Part shown: positions 62,427 to 64,000 of the stretch, in pieces
Numbering within the stretch: the first letter of the stretch is position 1
Layout of the letters: every line of letters begins with the position of its first letter
Assembly: GCA_030627005.1 (NCBI GenBank)
Contig: DAOUSW010000003.1
Location: 1 to 64,000, forward strand
Reading direction: 5' to 3'
Source: MTP4 sp9310u
GTDB lineage: Archaea; Halobacteriota; Methanosarcinia; Methanosarcinales; Methanosarcinaceae
DNA: 64,000 nucleotides
Made by a program: the position numbers and the translations under genes
Notes under the pieces: model-generated
Database searches by the model: none
Told to the model about the DNA's origin: nothing
The model's input: only the letters and a program-made list of their open reading frames with translations

Positions 62427-63548
62427 GTGGAGGAAGTGAAGAGAGGACTTGAAAACGTAGTTGTCCTTGAAACGGGTGTCAGTTCCATAGACGGGACTGA
62501 AGGTGTTTTGAGGTACAGGGGATTCGATATCAACGATCTGGTTTACCTGCCCTATGATGCCGTATCCTATCTGCTCATCAGGGGCAAATTGCCGGACGAT
62601 AATGAACTTGCCGTTTATTCTGCCATGCTGAATGAAAAGAGGGAGCTAGGGGAATACGTCCAGAACGTCGTCCGGGCCTGCAACTTCAATATCGAAGCCA
62701 TGGATGCCCTGCGCACGACTATTTCCTACATGTCCCACTGCGACCCGGACCTCAACGACAATTCCGAGGAAGCGAACCTGCGAAAAGCCACAAACCTGGT
62801 AGCAAAATTCCCCACGATTGTTGCGGCTTTCAGCAGGATATTAAAGGGGGAAGACCCGGTTTCTCCGGACCCGACACTTTCCCATGGGGCAAATTTCCTC
62901 TATATGCTGCGCGGGAGCAAGCCAACAGAGGTCGAAGCCGAAGCCATGGAAAAGGATTTCATCCTCAGTGCGGAGCACGAACTCAACGCATCCAGTTTTG
63001 CTTCAAGAATCACGGCATCCACCCTCTCGGACCTGTACTCGGCCATAATCACCGGGATCTGCACCCTGAAAGGCCCCCTGCACGGAGGGGCAAGGATGGA
63101 GGTCATGAACATGCTTGACGAAATCCCGGCTCCTGAAGCTGCAAAAGCATACGTTCTGGAGAAGATTGCAAACAAAGAGAAAATTATGGGCTTCGGGCAC
63201 AGAGTCTACATGACCCAGGACCCGCGAACCATAATATTTAAAGTACTGGCAAAGCAGCTTGCGGAATCGAAAGGCGACACTCAGTGGTACAGGACCGCAG
63301 AAAACATAGAAAACACACTCTTTATGGAGTTTATGGAAAAGAGAGGGAAACCGCTCTATCCGAACGTGGATTTCTATTCAGGAGTTGTGTACAAATACCT
63401 TGAGATCCCTCCCCGGCTTGCAACCGCGGTCTTTGCTGCAGGCAGGATCTCTGGCTGGATTGCCCACTGCATGGAACAGTATTCCGACAACAGGGTTATT
63501 CGTCCGCGGGCAAAATATGTTAAACCTGCAAAAACCCTCAAAGCCTGA
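62427..63548 (+). CDS. gltA: citrate synthase
   Basis: A 373-residue citrate synthase of the short type. VLRYRGFDINDL opens it; the catalytic His residues are in LHGGARMEVM and GFGHRVYMTQDPR, and the Asp in YPNVDFYSGVVY. It condenses acetyl-CoA and oxaloacetate, entering the oxidative branch to 2-oxoglutarate and glutamate. A GTG start is used, with ACGGGGGT 6 bases upstream. Aconitase follows 97 bases downstream, forming one pathway unit. The 62032-62426 gap shows no gene that I can support. Confidence 0.95.
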   Translation: MEEVKRGLENVVVLETGVSSIDGTEGVLRYRGFDINDLVYLPYDAVSYLLIRGKLPDDNELAVYSAMLNEKRELGEYVQNVVRACNFNIEAMDALRTTISYMSHCDPDLNDNSEEANLRKATNLVAKFPTIVAAFSRILKGEDPVSPDPTLSHGANFLYMLRGSKPTEVEAEAMEKDFILSAEHELNASSFASRITASTLSDLYSAIITGICTLKGPLHGGARMEVMNMLDEIPAPEAAKAYVLEKIANKEKIMGFGHRVYMTQDPRTIIFKVLAKQLAESKGDTQWYRTAENIENTLFMEFMEKRGKPLYPNVDFYSGVVYKYLEIPPRLATAVFAAGRISGWIAHCMEQYSDNRVIRPRAKYVKPAKTLKA

Positions 63549-63645
63549 ACTCGCCAGGCTGCACTTAGCAAGAAAATAAACACAAAAGTTAACATTTTTT
63601 AAGTTCATTTTACTTTAAGTTCACACTTTTGCTGGAGGAAAAGAA

Positions 63646-64000
63646 ATGAGAGAAGGTCCGGATCCTTTTGGTGTACGAGATAGTATAGAAACTGCTTCCG
63701 GAGAAGCGACGATTTACCGCCTGAACAAATTAGAAGAACAGGGGTTCGAAGAGATTTCCCTGCTCCCCTATTCTATCAGGATTTTGCTGGAATCCCTGCT
63801 ACGGCATGCGGACACTGACAGGCACGTCATAACATTAGAGGACGTGGAAGCCCTGGCCCGCTGGGACCCAGAAAACATCCCTAGAAGAGATATCCCTTTC
63901 ATCCCTTCCAGGGTTGTCTTGCAGGATTTCACGGGTGTCCCTGCCGTGGTGGACCTTGCAGCACTCCGCTCGGCCACGCAGCGCCTGGGAGGCGACCCGG
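63646..64000 (+). CDS. acnA: aconitate hydratase, 5' part (cut by window edge)
   Basis: The first 118 residues of an AcnA/IRP-type aconitase. The opening DPFGVRDSIETASGEATIYR, PYSIRILLESLLRH and FIPSRVVLQDFTGVPAVVDL are characteristic (the last is normally RVLMQDFTGVPAVVDLA). The Fe-S cysteines lie beyond the edge. GGAGG precedes the ATG. It acts after citrate synthase, converting citrate to isocitrate. Confidence 0.95.
   Translation, partial: MREGPDPFGVRDSIETASGEATIYRLNKLEEQGFEEISLLPYSIRILLESLLRHADTDRHVITLEDVEALARWDPENIPRRDIPFIPSRVVLQDFTGVPAVVDLAALRSATQRLGGDP

Overview
The window reads as chromosome of a methanogenic archaeon of the genus Methanosarcina or a very close relative. It carries the complete methyl-H4SPT:coenzyme M methyltransferase operon (mtrEDCBAFGH), a complete formylmethanofuran dehydrogenase operon in the order fmdE-F-A-C-D-B, archaeal SRP19 and RNase P protein 4, archaease-type RNA ligation genes (RtcB and archease), a CDP-alcohol phosphatidyltransferase of the archaetidylinositol type, TrmB-type regulation and a type IV pilin. 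Intergenic DNA is AT-rich and unusually rich in short tandem repeats. From memory, the gene order resembles the region around mtr, wtpA, fmd and citrate synthase/aconitase of Methanosarcina acetivorans; this was not checked.

Layout. 1-2.4 kb: flavoprotein genes, one of them truncated. 2.8-7.6 kb: a molybdate/tungstate ABC operon (modABC), modD and a DUF364-like gene with an in-frame TGA. 7.8-8.8 kb: a two-domain exported protein with a PGF-type C-terminal sorting signal, between two inverted copies of a small hairpin element. 9.3-15.2 kb (minus strand): the fmd operon. 15.9-24.6 kb (plus strand): two methyltransferase/solute-binding-protein modules flanking one set of peptide/nickel-type ABC permeases and ATPases; one ATPase carries an in-frame TGA and the second binding protein a premature TAA. 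24.8-30.2 kb: a pilin, a DUF5803-like lipoprotein, SRP19, RNase P protein 4, a metal-dependent hydrolase and a TrmB regulator. 30.4-35.0 kb: a broken MMPL/RND exporter and two COG1361-type surface proteins. 35.3-39.1 kb (minus): a second Mo/W transporter (wtpABC) with modE. 39.5-42.5 kb: a sodium:solute symporter and a TIM-barrel epimerase-like protein. 43.3-48.2 kb: mtr. 49.4-64 kb: an unknown RHH-like protein, rtcB, archease, a lipid synthase, a class II aldolase, tRNA-Thr(TGT), an HExxH protein, an E1-like enzyme, a MoxR/VWA pair with a convergent unknown, citrate synthase, and the start of aconitase.

The strongest unifying signal is a shared operator. Four sites with the arrangement CGTTATGT, about 8 bases, AACATATC (with variation) lie upstream of modABC, upstream of wtpABC-modE and, twice, upstream of fmd. 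Two of them sit directly behind an identical TATA-like TTTATTAA. The layout matches a ModE-controlled regulon that ties Mo/W import to synthesis of the Mo enzyme catalysing the first step of methanogenesis from CO2 (and the last step of methyl oxidation).

Other recurrent features are locus-specific minisatellites (12-29 bp units) in most intergenic gaps, a four-copy hairpin family with compensating stem changes, and several apparently broken genes. The breaks could be real decay or sequence error.
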